Position numbers and translations under genes: made by a program | Notes under the pieces: model-generated | Seen by the model: only the letters and a program-made list of their open reading frames with translations | Database searches by the model: none | Told to the model about the DNA's origin: nothing | DNA from: Pseudomonadota bacterium | Lineage (GTDB): Bacteria > Pseudomonadota > Gammaproteobacteria > Natronospirales > REEB76 | Length of the DNA: 5,795 nt | Assembly: GCA_021779005.1 (NCBI GenBank) | Contig: JAJYBN010000083.1 | Span: 1 to 5,795, forward strand | Direction of reading: 5' to 3' | In this document: positions 1-5,695 of the stretch, one piece after another | Layout of the letters: every line of letters begins with the position of its first letter | How positions within the stretch are numbered: the first letter of the stretch is position 1

Positions 1-381
1 GAAGATGTGCTTTCTGGCCCCGGCTTGCTGAAACTCTACAAGGCGATCGCAGACCTCGACGGCGTGACGATGCGGGTACAGACACAAGAGGACGTGACAC
101 GACTTGCCAGGAACAAGGATAAGTTGGCGCTCGCAACATTCGACATGTTCTTCAGGTTTTTGGGCAGGACTGCCGGCGATATGGCGCTGGCTTTCAATGC
201 AACCGGCGGGGTGTATCTGGCCGGCGGTATACTGCCGGCCTTGCTTCCCGAGCTTGAGCGTTCCCTGTTTCGGGAAGAATTTAAAAACAAGGGCCGATAC
301 ACAGAGTATGTGGCTGCCATTCCGACCTTCCTGGTGACAGATCCGTTGGTGGCGTGTCGGGGGCTGGCCTGCACGCTTTAA
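1..381 (+). CDS. glk: Glucokinase, C-terminal part (5' end outside window)
   Basis: Glucokinase phosphorylates glucose with ATP to glucose 6-phosphate in the cytoplasm, feeding glycolysis and related routes. The frame is open from base 1, so the 126 visible residues (EDVLSGPGLL to the stop at 379-381) are the C-terminal part. E. coli Glk has 321 residues, so roughly 195 are missing upstream. Three stretches match the E. coli-type family: SGPGLLKLY (visible residues 5-13), the glycine-rich GGVYLAGGILP (69-79), and an F-K-N-KGR-Y-TEYV segment (94-104) that aligns with the family's F..KGR..EYV. The sugar- and phosphate-binding N-terminal part cannot be assessed. The end 'ACRGLACTL' is compact, with no extra domain. 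An internal GTG at 7 is in frame but is not a believable start, because the conserved SGPGL motif begins right after it. The next gene is 109 bases downstream on the same strand, probably with its own promoter. Confidence 0.93.
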   Translation, partial: EDVLSGPGLLKLYKAIADLDGVTMRVQTQEDVTRLARNKDKLALATFDMFFRFLGRTAGDMALAFNATGGVYLAGGILPALLPELERSLFREEFKNKGRYTEYVAAIPTFLVTDPLVACRGLACTL

Positions 382-490
382 CGGTCGTTGTTTTCGTTAC
401 GCGCACGCAGCGCACTTGCCGATGAATATAATATTCTGATGTCGTGATGCAGCATGCGCTGGCGTCCACAGCACATCAGCAACTTAGGGA
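382..490. other. Intergenic gap between glk and the DUF1684 gene
   Basis: This 109-base gap holds a short GC-rich inverted repeat (GCGC at 401-404 and 410-413, 5-base loop) just after glk. It then has an AT-rich patch around 425-436 with a perfect TATAAT. No convincing terminator is present: the repeat stem is only four pairs and has no T-run. No coding frame with recognisable content was seen. Confidence 0.5.
427..432 (+). promoter_or_regulatory. Possible -10 element for the DUF1684 gene
   Basis: TATAAT matches the sigma-70 -10 consensus exactly and sits 59 bases before the annotated ATG. A TG lies two bases upstream (TGAATATAAT), one base off the extended -10 spacing. No good -35 is found at 16-18 bases: the 17-base position reads CACGCA-like GC-rich sequence, and a TTGCCG at 416-421 is too close. 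The call rests on the hexamer and its place in an AT-rich patch of an otherwise GC-rich region. Confidence 0.35.
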
Positions 491-505
491 ATGTGGTCCA
501 AAGTG
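486..505 (+). promoter_or_regulatory. Ribosome-binding site with ambiguous start choice
   Basis: The only purine-rich Shine-Dalgarno-like stretch is AGGGA at 486-490. It touches the ATG at 491 (zero spacing, not usable) and is 12 bases from the in-frame GTG at 503 (long but tolerable). The conserved family sequence begins around YRQEIDTWR, after both candidates, so homology does not settle the choice. Confidence 0.35.
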
Positions 506-1327
506 AGCTACCGGCAGGAAATCGATACATGGCGAAGCCAGCGTCTCAGAAAACTGACCGCGGAGGACGGCTGGACTACGCTCGTGGGACTGCTGTGGCT
601 GGAGCAAGGAGACAACAGTTTCGGGCGTGCAGTATCCAATAGCATGGCTTTGGATTATCCAGCGCTGCCGGAACAGGTGGGCAGCTTCAGGGTACAAGGC
701 ACGCAGGTGAGTTTTACTGCCGAGCCTGATGCGGGAGTTATCTATGACGGCCGGCCAGTGACCTGCATCGATCGAATGACAAATGATGCTGCTGGCATGC
801 CCACAGTCCTCAGGGTGGGCACTTTAAGTTTTTTTCTCTTGGAGCGCAGCGGCCGGCTCGCAATCCGGATCCGCGACAGTGCGGCCATGACGCGCACACA
901 TTTCCAGGGTTTGGAATATTTTCCTTTCGACAAGACATGGCGGCGGACGGCGCGCTTCGAGCCCTATCATGCGATTAAAAATGTCTCCATCGTCAATGTG
1001 CTGGGCATGCAGGAAGACATGCAGTCACCTGGGGTGCTGGCGTTCGAGGTCGATGGCGGACAGTATCGCCTGGAGGCGATACTTGAAGCGGGCGCTACTG
1101 ATTACTTCGTGATGTTCACGGACCTGACCAATGGCCGGCAGACCTATGCGGCCGGCCGTTGCCTGTACGCTTCGCCGCCTGTGGATGGAACCACAGTCAT
1201 TGATTTCAACAAGGCCTACAATCCGCCCTGTTGCTTCACACCCTTCGCCACCTGTTCTCTGCCACAACCCCAGAACCACTTGCCACTGGCCGTGACTGTC
1301 GGCGAATTAATGTATCGGGGGCGTTGA
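491..1327 (+). CDS. DUF1684 family protein
   Basis: A 278-residue protein of the DUF1684 family, whose biochemical function is not established to my knowledge. There is no signal peptide or membrane segment, so it is probably cytoplasmic. Family landmarks appear in order: an N-terminal WR..R...L region with DGWTTLVGLLWLEQGDNSFG (residues 26-45), a basic strand RLAIRIRD (122-129), FQGLEYFPFD (138-147), and the C-terminal signature DFNKAYNPPCCFTPFATC (238-255) followed by SLPQPQNHLP. The signature carries C247, C248 and C255. Family members as I recall them have a single Cys plus Ala in the NPPCAF position, so C248 is a small departure. The length is about that of a complete member. The ATG at 491 follows an in-frame TAG (485-487), so no earlier start exists. 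However, AGGGA (486-490) abuts this ATG with no spacer, and an in-frame GTG at 503 (12-base spacer) is an alternative start that loses only four residues. It converges on the receptor gene. Confidence 0.9.
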   Translation: MWSKVSYRQEIDTWRSQRLRKLTAEDGWTTLVGLLWLEQGDNSFGRAVSNSMALDYPALPEQVGSFRVQGTQVSFTAEPDAGVIYDGRPVTCIDRMTNDAAGMPTVLRVGTLSFFLLERSGRLAIRIRDSAAMTRTHFQGLEYFPFDKTWRRTARFEPYHAIKNVSIVNVLGMQEDMQSPGVLAFEVDGGQYRLEAILEAGATDYFVMFTDLTNGRQTYAAGRCLYASPPVDGTTVIDFNKAYNPPCCFTPFATCSLPQPQNHLPLAVTVGELMYRGR

Positions 1328-1347
1328 TCACTGAGTGACCCGCCATG

Positions 1348-3471
1348 TTAAATCTGGAAGCTGGCGCTGAGTTCGATGTAACGCACCGGAAGAATGTAGG
1401 ACTGACTATTGCCCAATTCACTGTTTGAGATCGGTGGCCGCTGGTTGTTGAGGTTGCGACCATCGAGTCTCAAGGTCCACTTGTTGAACTGGTATCCGAT
1501 GCCTGCATCATAGGTGGTATAGGCCGGAGTCATCACGGTATTCTCCGGGTCGAAGTAGCGACTGCCTACGTAGTGCACCACGACCGAACCCATCCAGCCC
1601 TGTGCCGGCATGTAGAAAATGCCGGTTGAGAACAGGTCAAGGGGCGACATCTCCAGACGGTTGCCGGCATCCTGCACCAGTCCTTTTGGCGTTATGTTGA
1701 TGAAATTGCGGTAGGTGGCATCGTGGTAGCTGTACGCCACTTGCCAGCGCCAGTCATTCGACAAATGCCAGTCGACGGACAGTTCGATACCCTTGTAGCG
1801 GTTCTGGCCACCGTTGGCGGTGCCGGGTAACCCGTTGACATCGGTGGAGATCACGGTGTTATTCATGTTGGTAAGGTAGGCGCTGCTTTGCCAATCCAGG
1901 CGCCCTTGTAGCAGGCTGCCCTTGAGTCCCATCTCGTAAGCTTGGGCGGTCTCGGGCTCCAGGATTGTTGGCGTGTATTCCGGCCCAAAGTCGTTGGCCG
2001 CGGGCTTAAAGGTATTGCGATAATTGCCGTAGATCACGGTGTTGTCCGCACCATCCTGCCAGGCGGTATAACCCAGGGCCGCTAACCCGCTGAATCGTGT
2101 GTCGCTGCGGTTATCGCCACCGGACTGGGGCGTGAGGTTGGGGTCGGTCGGCGTCAGGGTGGCACCCAGGGATTCCACGTCGTGGTTCAATTGTAGGCCG
2201 AGATTGAAGTCCCAGCGCGGTGCGAAGGTCCAGTCCGACTGCACGTACAGACCGAAAAAGCGGCGCGTGTCCTGCTGGGTCGTGTATTCGTCTACCGGAA
2301 CTGAAGTGCTGGCTGGTGGATTGGAGCCATCCGGCGCGATGAAATACTCAAAATTGGCACTCTGCTCCTGACCTGCACCGTAGAGATAACTGAAGCCAGT
2401 GGCCACCTGCAGATTTTGGGAGGGTGAAAATGTAACATGGCTGTCGAAGTAGATGTCAGTGTAGTCCTGGGTCTGGTTGAAACCATCCGAGTTTGCAATA
2501 CCGTTGTCCGTCAGTTGATCAGAGCGTATGAATCCACGGATGTTGCTGTTGTGCGTGAAGGTGTTGGCGAGTGTCGTGCTCCATACGCCCCAGTCCAGAT
2601 TGGTGTCATAACCGATCACCAGGTTGACGCGGTTCTGATCCATCTTGGCGTCGCTGGGGTTATCGTTGGCATCGGTTGGCACCAGCGTCGAAAGTGCATT
2701 GGCGCCGTCCGGCAGTGCACGCGGGCTGGCGGGTTTCTGGTCGAGGATCATACCATCCAGGTCCAGGTGGAATTCTCCGCTGCCGGTATCCACGGTACTT
2801 CGGTACAGCATATGCGAGCGTGAATAGGAGGTGCGTGGGTCACTGAAATTCTGCTGGGTGAAATCCGCCGCAATGGATTGCAGCACTGGACCATCACTGG
2901 AGATCGGCTTCGCCACACTCACGCTGCTGCTGCCATAGGAACCATAAGACGCTGCAACATCGCCACCGGGCGCGCCGGCCTTGCGATGGATGATGTTGAT
3001 GAGGGCAACGGAGGAGGTGGCGCCGGATTTCACCGGTGCCGAACCGTGGATAATCTCTATACGGTCCACATTGTTGAGATCCACACTGGCCAGGTTGGGG
3101 TTGAAGGCACCGTTGACCGGGACGCCGTCCACCAGCAGCAGGAAGGCGTCGAACTCCACCAACCCCTGGAATTCCGGGATGGCGCTGGCTGGCCCACCGT
3201 CGCCTCCGGGCGCGATGTTGACACCGGCGGCCAGCGACAAGGCGCTGCGCAAGTCCTTGGCCCCAAGCGCCACCAGCTGTGCATGCGTGATCACGTCGAT
3301 CGTCTGGGGCACACTGCCCTGGTGTTCGGGGATGGGTGTTGCGCTGACCTCCACCGATCCCAGGGGTACGGCTTCGGGCTGACTCTGGGCATCAGTAGCC
3401 CAGGCGCTGCCGCAGGCAAACGGCAAAAAAGTCAGACACGCCAACAGCAGGCAGCAGGTCAAGGGTTTCAT
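1348..3471 (-). CDS. TonB-dependent outer-membrane receptor
   Basis: A complete 707-residue outer-membrane receptor that imports a ligand using energy passed by TonB-ExbB-ExbD. Residues 1-25 form a signal peptide with a lysine at position 2, a hydrophobic core and probable cleavage after AWA (25|26). A TonB-box-like LGSVEVSATP lies at 37-46. The plug domain (about 54-165) has LVDGVPVN (113-120), RIEIIHG (137-143) and GATSSVALINIIH (150-162). The rest is an alternating aromatic/polar beta-barrel, including NTFKPAANDFGPEYTP, a LEPETAQAYEMGLKG strand, a GRNLNNQ motif near the end and the terminal strand RYIELSASFQI. Two details are unusual: the plug has VKSGATS where many receptors have a Tyr before Gly (YGA), and the last residue is Ile instead of the usual Phe or Trp. 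An AAGGG ribosome-binding site (3482-3486 on the plus strand) lies 10 bases before the ATG. The substrate cannot be read from the sequence. Confidence 0.95.
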   Translation of the reverse strand: MKPLTCCLLLACLTFLPFACGSAWATDAQSQPEAVPLGSVEVSATPIPEHQGSVPQTIDVITHAQLVALGAKDLRSALSLAAGVNIAPGGDGGPASAIPEFQGLVEFDAFLLLVDGVPVNGAFNPNLASVDLNNVDRIEIIHGSAPVKSGATSSVALINIIHRKAGAPGGDVAASYGSYGSSSVSVAKPISSDGPVLQSIAADFTQQNFSDPRTSYSRSHMLYRSTVDTGSGEFHLDLDGMILDQKPASPRALPDGANALSTLVPTDANDNPSDAKMDQNRVNLVIGYDTNLDWGVWSTTLANTFTHNSNIRGFIRSDQLTDNGIANSDGFNQTQDYTDIYFDSHVTFSPSQNLQVATGFSYLYGAGQEQSANFEYFIAPDGSNPPASTSVPVDEYTTQQDTRRFFGLYVQSDWTFAPRWDFNLGLQLNHDVESLGATLTPTDPNLTPQSGGDNRSDTRFSGLAALGYTAWQDGADNTVIYGNYRNTFKPAANDFGPEYTPTILEPETAQAYEMGLKGSLLQGRLDWQSSAYLTNMNNTVISTDVNGLPGTANGGQNRYKGIELSVDWHLSNDWRWQVAYSYHDATYRNFINITPKGLVQDAGNRLEMSPLDLFSTGIFYMPAQGWMGSVVVHYVGSRYFDPENTVMTPAYTTYDAGIGYQFNKWTLRLDGRNLNNQRPPISNSELGNSQSYILPVRYIELSASFQI

Positions 3472-3561
3472 GCGTTGTATGCCCTTGGAATGAGAGGGTG
3501 ATGGTTAAGGTTCTTGTTTATCTTGCAGCAGCGGATAGGCTGATGAGTTATCCGGGATACG

Positions 3562-3567
3562 ATTATA
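3562..3567 (-). promoter_or_regulatory. Possible -10 element of the receptor promoter
   Basis: Read on the minus strand this is TATAAT, an exact sigma-70 -10 match, 91 bases before the receptor ATG. The -35 position at a 17-base spacer reads ATAGTG, a poor match to TTGACA. That would fit a promoter needing an activator, but could also mean the hexamer is chance in AT-rich DNA. The overlapping plus-strand sequence TATATT (3566-3571) might serve the opposite direction, also without a good -35. Confidence 0.35.
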
Positions 3568-3575
3568 TATTCTCT

Positions 3576-3587
3576 GTGAAGTTTCAC
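3576..3587. promoter_or_regulatory. Possible operator palindrome GTGAA-GT-TTCAC
   Basis: Five-base perfect arms GTGAA and TTCAC flank a two-base centre, making a 12-bp near-palindrome. It lies just upstream of the minus-strand TATAAT, covering most of its -10/-35 spacer. This placement suits a repressor or activator dimer, but arms of this length are not strong evidence and the binding protein is unknown. Confidence 0.3.
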
Positions 3588-3613
3588 TATGTTTCGAATA
3601 TGTATTTCAGCAT

Positions 3614-3757
3614 ATGCGCGTCACCCTCGTTGTGTTTAGCCTCGTCCTCACATATATGTTCAGCTGGGTGAGGTATGTGAGCGTCGCGGTGCTGGCAGGT
3701 TTTGGTGGGTACGTCGGCTGGACCAGCTTGCGTGTGCTGAATAGCTGTCGAGAATAG
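3614..3757 (+). CDS. Possible 47-residue membrane peptide
   Basis: From the ATG at 3614 to a TAG at 3755-3757 there is a 47-codon frame whose product starts MRVTLVVFSL and ends RVLNSCRE. Two hydrophobic stretches are visible, about residues 3-19 (V, L, F, Y rich) and 22-37 (VSVAVLAGFGGYVGW), with Arg and Trp between and a short polar tail containing one Cys. This pattern fits a small two-helix membrane peptide. The next gene starts 9 bases after the stop, and its ribosome-binding site overlaps the stop, which is the spacing of an operon. Against it: no clear Shine-Dalgarno precedes the ATG, I do not recognise the family, and the opposite strand is also open here. It does not carry the paired cysteines of the mercury transporters MerF or MerT. 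Function unknown; it could be chance or a gene remnant. Confidence 0.35.
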   Translation: MRVTLVVFSLVLTYMFSWVRYVSVAVLAGFGGYVGWTSLRVLNSCRE

Positions 3758-3760
3758 GGG
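3756..3760 (+). promoter_or_regulatory. Ribosome-binding site of the Cys-rich protein, overlapping upstream stop
   Basis: AGGGG lies six bases before the ATG at 3767, a near-ideal Shine-Dalgarno spacing that fixes this start. Its first two bases belong to the TAG that ends the 47-codon ORF. If that ORF is translated, ribosomes terminating there could promote initiation at the next gene. Confidence 0.7.
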
Positions 3761-3766
3761 TCAACC

Positions 3767-3991
3767 ATGGCTAAACCATCCTTGATACTGATCTCGGTAT
3801 TGATCTGCCCGCACTGCGGTCTGGCCAGCGAGGAGCGCATGTCCACCGACACCTGCCAGTTTTTCTATGAATGCCTACACTGCTATACGCTGCTCAAACC
3901 CAAATCCGGGGATTGCTGCGTGTTCTGTTCTTACGGTTCGGTGCCCTATCCGCCGAAACAGTTCAAAGGCACGAGTGACCACTGCTGTTAA
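3767..3991 (+). CDS. Small Cys-rich GDCCVxC-domain protein
   Basis: A complete 74-residue protein with ten cysteines, recognisable by its GDCCVFCSYG core (residues 48-57). I recall this as the GDCCVxC-domain (seleno)protein family, in which some members may have selenocysteine in the core; all cysteines here use TGC or TGT. Pairs run CPHC (14-17), C30, CLHC (36-39), CC-V-F-C (50, 51, 54) and a terminal CC (73-74). CPHC plus CLHC resembles a zinc-ribbon-like four-Cys site, while the CCVFC core and terminal CC could hold metal or act as redox thiols; both are inference. The segment after the core reads VPYPPKQ; members I recall have CPP here, so a Cys appears replaced by Tyr (Y61). There is no signal peptide, so it is likely cytoplasmic. 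It converges on the DUF979 gene with 8 bases between stops. Confidence 0.85.
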   Translation: MAKPSLILISVLICPHCGLASEERMSTDTCQFFYECLHCYTLLKPKSGDCCVFCSYGSVPYPPKQFKGTSDHCC

Positions 3992-3999
3992 GCGGAATA

Positions 4000-4956
4000 T
4001 CAAAAACGGAATACCAATAGATACATCAGTAGCGTGTTGACTGCCAGCAGTATCAAGCCGGTGGGGATCTGCACCTTGACAACGCCGTTCTTGTCCGGCA
4101 GTTCCAGAAGTGCCGCCGGTACGATATTGAAGTTGGCGGCCATGGGCGTCATGAGCGTACCGCAGTAGCCCGAGAGCATGCCGATGGCGCCCATGATGGC
4201 CGGGTCGCCGCCGAGTTTGTGCACGATCAACGGCAGGCCGATGCCTGCCACCATCACAGGGAACGCAGCGAAGGCGTTGCCCATGATCATGGTGAACAGC
4301 GCCATGCCAACGGTGAACGCCACGATCACCAGGAAAGTAGCATCGGCGGGTATGAAGCGTGTCACGCTTGCCGCGACCACCTGGCCGACGCCGGCGGCGG
4401 CGAACAGCGCGCCCAGGGCCGCTAGCAACTGCGGCAACACCGCCACCGTACCCACCGCCGTCAACAGGCGCCGGCCTTCATGCAGTGAAGTGACGAAGCG
4501 CTGGCGGAACAACCACAGCGCCACCGCCAGTGCCACGGGTACCGACAGTCCCAATGACACCAGCGTGGCATCTTTCGCCACCGCCAACGGCTTCCCGGCG
4601 ATGACGATTTCCGGTAACACCAATGTGCCGAGGAATGTCACCGCCGGGATGCAGAGCGCCGGGATGAAAAGTTTATCCCGCAAGCGCATGGCACTCTGGC
4701 GCCGCTCCGGTTCCGCTGTGGTCTTTACTTTGCTTGTGCCCAGGTCTTTCCAGCCGGTCACCAGCACCATGATAATCACCAGACACCCGGTGACGAATGA
4801 CGGGAGCTCCGCTCCGAACAGGAAGGTGATCCCATAGATGCCCCAGAAAAGGGTCTTGCGCAAGCGTTTGGCATTGGCGCGGTCCAGAAACTCCAGCACC
4901 GCCACTGTGCAGAACAGCAGGCCGCCGAGGATATAGATGTACTCCAGCCGGATCAT
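4000..4956 (-). CDS. DUF979 family membrane protein
   Basis: A 318-residue inner-membrane protein of the DUF979 family, a near-constant partner of DUF969; no proven substrate is known to me. Hydrophobic segments fall at roughly 5-24, 36-50, 52-68, 95-118, 131-150, 165-192, 205-224, 228-245, 255-275 and 298-316. A charged loop with several Lys, Glu and Arg lies at 70-95. Two conserved-looking stretches break helices with Gly, Asn and Pro: IMGNAFAAFPVMVAGIGLP (224-242) and SGYCGTLMTPMAANFN (262-277). Such breaks are typical of substrate-binding hairpins in ion-transporter-superfamily carriers, which makes a transport role the best inference. The ATG at 4956 is chosen because its MIRLEYIYILGG start fits the family, AGGA (4966-4969 on the plus strand) is nine bases upstream, and it overlaps the DUF969 stop as ATGA. 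A longer reading back to 5055 would run through the DUF969 gene and is not supported. Confidence 0.93.
   Translation of the reverse strand: MIRLEYIYILGGLLFCTVAVLEFLDRANAKRLRKTLFWGIYGITFLFGAELPSFVTGCLVIIMVLVTGWKDLGTSKVKTTAEPERRQSAMRLRDKLFIPALCIPAVTFLGTLVLPEIVIAGKPLAVAKDATLVSLGLSVPVALAVALWLFRQRFVTSLHEGRRLLTAVGTVAVLPQLLAALGALFAAAGVGQVVAASVTRFIPADATFLVIVAFTVGMALFTMIMGNAFAAFPVMVAGIGLPLIVHKLGGDPAIMGAIGMLSGYCGTLMTPMAANFNIVPAALLELPDKNGVVKVQIPTGLILLAVNTLLMYLLVFRF
4953..4956 (-). promoter_or_regulatory. ATGA stop-start overlap coupling DUF969 and DUF979
   Basis: Read on the minus strand the four bases are ATGA: ATG starts DUF979 and TGA ends DUF969. With the AGGA site inside the end of the DUF969 gene, this is the usual arrangement for translational coupling of subunits made in fixed ratio. 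Confidence 0.85.
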
Positions 4957-5636
4957 GCTTGGTGATCCTGGAATTGCTTTTTTAAACGACGATCCAACAA
5001 CAGCAGGCGGATACCGTGGATGATGAATACGGCGATGGCAGTGGGAATCGCCCACAGGGCGATGTGCAGTGGTGTCAGGTGGATGCCATTCTCATCCAGG
5101 AAGCCCTTGATGAGCAGTACCGAGCCCATGGCGAGAAAGATGTCTTCGCCGAAGAACACGCCCACGTTATCCACAGCAGCCGCATGCGCCAGGACATGGT
5201 AACGGGTCTTGTCAGGCAACTCGCCGTAACGTGCTTCTGCCGCGGCTTCCGCCATGGGAGCGATTAGCGGCCGCACCATCTGCGCCTGGCCGCCCAGTGA
5301 CGTGAGTCCGATGCTGGCGGTGAGCTGGCGGATGGCGAGGTACAGCAGCAGTACGCGGCCGGTGGTGGCGGACTTGATGCGGCCGATGAGTTCCTGGGCG
5401 CGTTCTTTGAGACCACTGCGTTCCAACAGGCCGATCACCGGCAGCGTCAGCCACACCAGGCCCATGTAGCGGTTCTCGGTGAAGGCGCGGCCGAATTCAC
5501 TGACGATGGTCACCGGACTCAAACCTCCGGCGACGCCGGTGGCGATGCCGGCCACGGTCACCACCAGCAGTGGATTTACCCGCAAGGCGAAACCTACGAT
5601 GACCACGAGCACGCCGATCAGCGTGAGCATGTGCAT
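4953..5636 (-). CDS. DUF969 family membrane protein
   Basis: A complete 227-residue inner-membrane protein of the DUF969 family, first gene of the pair with DUF979. Hydrophobic segments lie at roughly 3-18, 22-38, 57-72, 93-113, 158-178 and 190-214. The tail is charged (LDRRLKKQFQDHQ). Family-like stretches include FTENRYMGLVWLTLPVIGLLE (52-72), LTSLGGQAQMVRPLIAPMAEA (111-131) and VDNVGVFFGEDIFLAMGSVL (155-174). The Gly-Gly-Gln and Asp-Asn elements within membrane-proximal parts suggest a transporter core. From general knowledge, these pairs are often found near pyrrolidone-carboxylate peptidase genes, but none is visible in this window. The start at 5636 has GGGGG (5646-5650 on the plus strand) nine bases upstream; a second in-frame ATG two codons later has a worse spacing. 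The stop overlaps the next start by four bases (ATGA), indicating coupled translation of the two partners. Confidence 0.93.
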   Translation of the reverse strand: MHMLTLIGVLVVIVGFALRVNPLLVVTVAGIATGVAGGLSPVTIVSEFGRAFTENRYMGLVWLTLPVIGLLERSGLKERAQELIGRIKSATTGRVLLLYLAIRQLTASIGLTSLGGQAQMVRPLIAPMAEAAAEARYGELPDKTRYHVLAHAAAVDNVGVFFGEDIFLAMGSVLLIKGFLDENGIHLTPLHIALWAIPTAIAVFIIHGIRLLLLDRRLKKQFQDHQA

Positions 5637-5695
5637 GCTGTCTTGCCCCCGATTTTGGTACAGAATGAACGCATTCTATCGGTGCGGGAAAGCAA
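5637..5695. promoter_or_regulatory. Divergent intergenic region with an inverted repeat
   Basis: These 59 bases must hold both ribosome-binding sites and any promoters for DUF969 (minus) and the reductase gene (plus). A perfect six-base inverted repeat, AGAATG (5662-5667) and CATTCT (5672-5677), with a four-base AACG centre, sits in the middle and could be an operator. No clear -35/-10 pair is visible in either direction; TTGGTA (5655-5660) is the nearest -35-like hexamer on the plus strand, with no -10 at a suitable distance. Confidence 0.35.

Larger units (their letters stand above)
3472..3613. promoter_or_regulatory. AT-rich divergent control region of the receptor gene
   Basis: This 142-base gap separates the receptor start (minus) from the small plus-strand ORF; it becomes 295 bases if that ORF is not real. 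Its middle (about 3560-3605) is distinctly AT-rich. It contains a minus-strand TATAAT, a GTGAA/TTCAC palindrome, a TTCGAA palindrome at 3593-3598 and GCATATGC at 3610-3617. I saw no convincing Fur box and no conserved cobalamin-riboswitch box. Confidence 0.5.

Noticed and set aside
401..413. GCGC-ACGCA-GCGC as a terminator for glk
   Set aside because: The four-pair stem is too short and no T-run follows.
1328..1338. Palindrome TCACTGAGTGA as a bidirectional terminator between the DUF1684 and receptor genes
   Set aside because: The centre is one base, so a real hairpin would have only about four weak pairs, and no T-run follows on either strand.
2878..3501. A long plus-strand open frame of 207 codons opposite the start of the receptor gene, plus others at 2437-2823 and 2981-3382
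   Set aside because: They lie antisense to a well-supported receptor with a signal peptide and plug domain. Their products are low-complexity and match no family I know. Long antisense frames are common opposite GC-rich genes.
3472..3613. A cobalamin or other riboswitch in the receptor leader
   Set aside because: I could not find the conserved B12-box-like sequence, and the leader downstream of the putative -10 (under 90 bases) is too short for a cobalamin riboswitch.
3614..3757. Assignment of the 47-residue ORF as a MerF- or MerT-type mercury transporter
   Set aside because: It lacks the vicinal cysteine pairs that define those proteins. The only basis would be the Cys-rich neighbour, which is not enough.
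3607..3852. An 81-codon minus-strand frame covering the small membrane ORF and the start of the Cys-rich gene
   Set aside because: It overlaps the well-supported Cys-rich gene and its ribosome-binding site, and its product shows no recognisable motif.
3911..3931. A selenocysteine codon in the GDCCVxC core
   Set aside because: The cysteines of the core are encoded by TGC, TGC and TGT, with no in-frame TGA, so this is the all-cysteine form.
4178..4837. A 219-codon plus-strand frame opposite DUF979
   Set aside because: The product is Ala/Thr/Met/Asn-rich without domain character, as expected for the complement of a hydrophobic membrane-protein gene.
4957..5055. An upstream extension of the DUF979 gene to an ATG at 5055
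   Set aside because: The added residues are the out-of-frame complement of the end of DUF969 and contain no membrane or family sequence. The ATGA overlap start at 4956 has a ribosome-binding site and fits the family.
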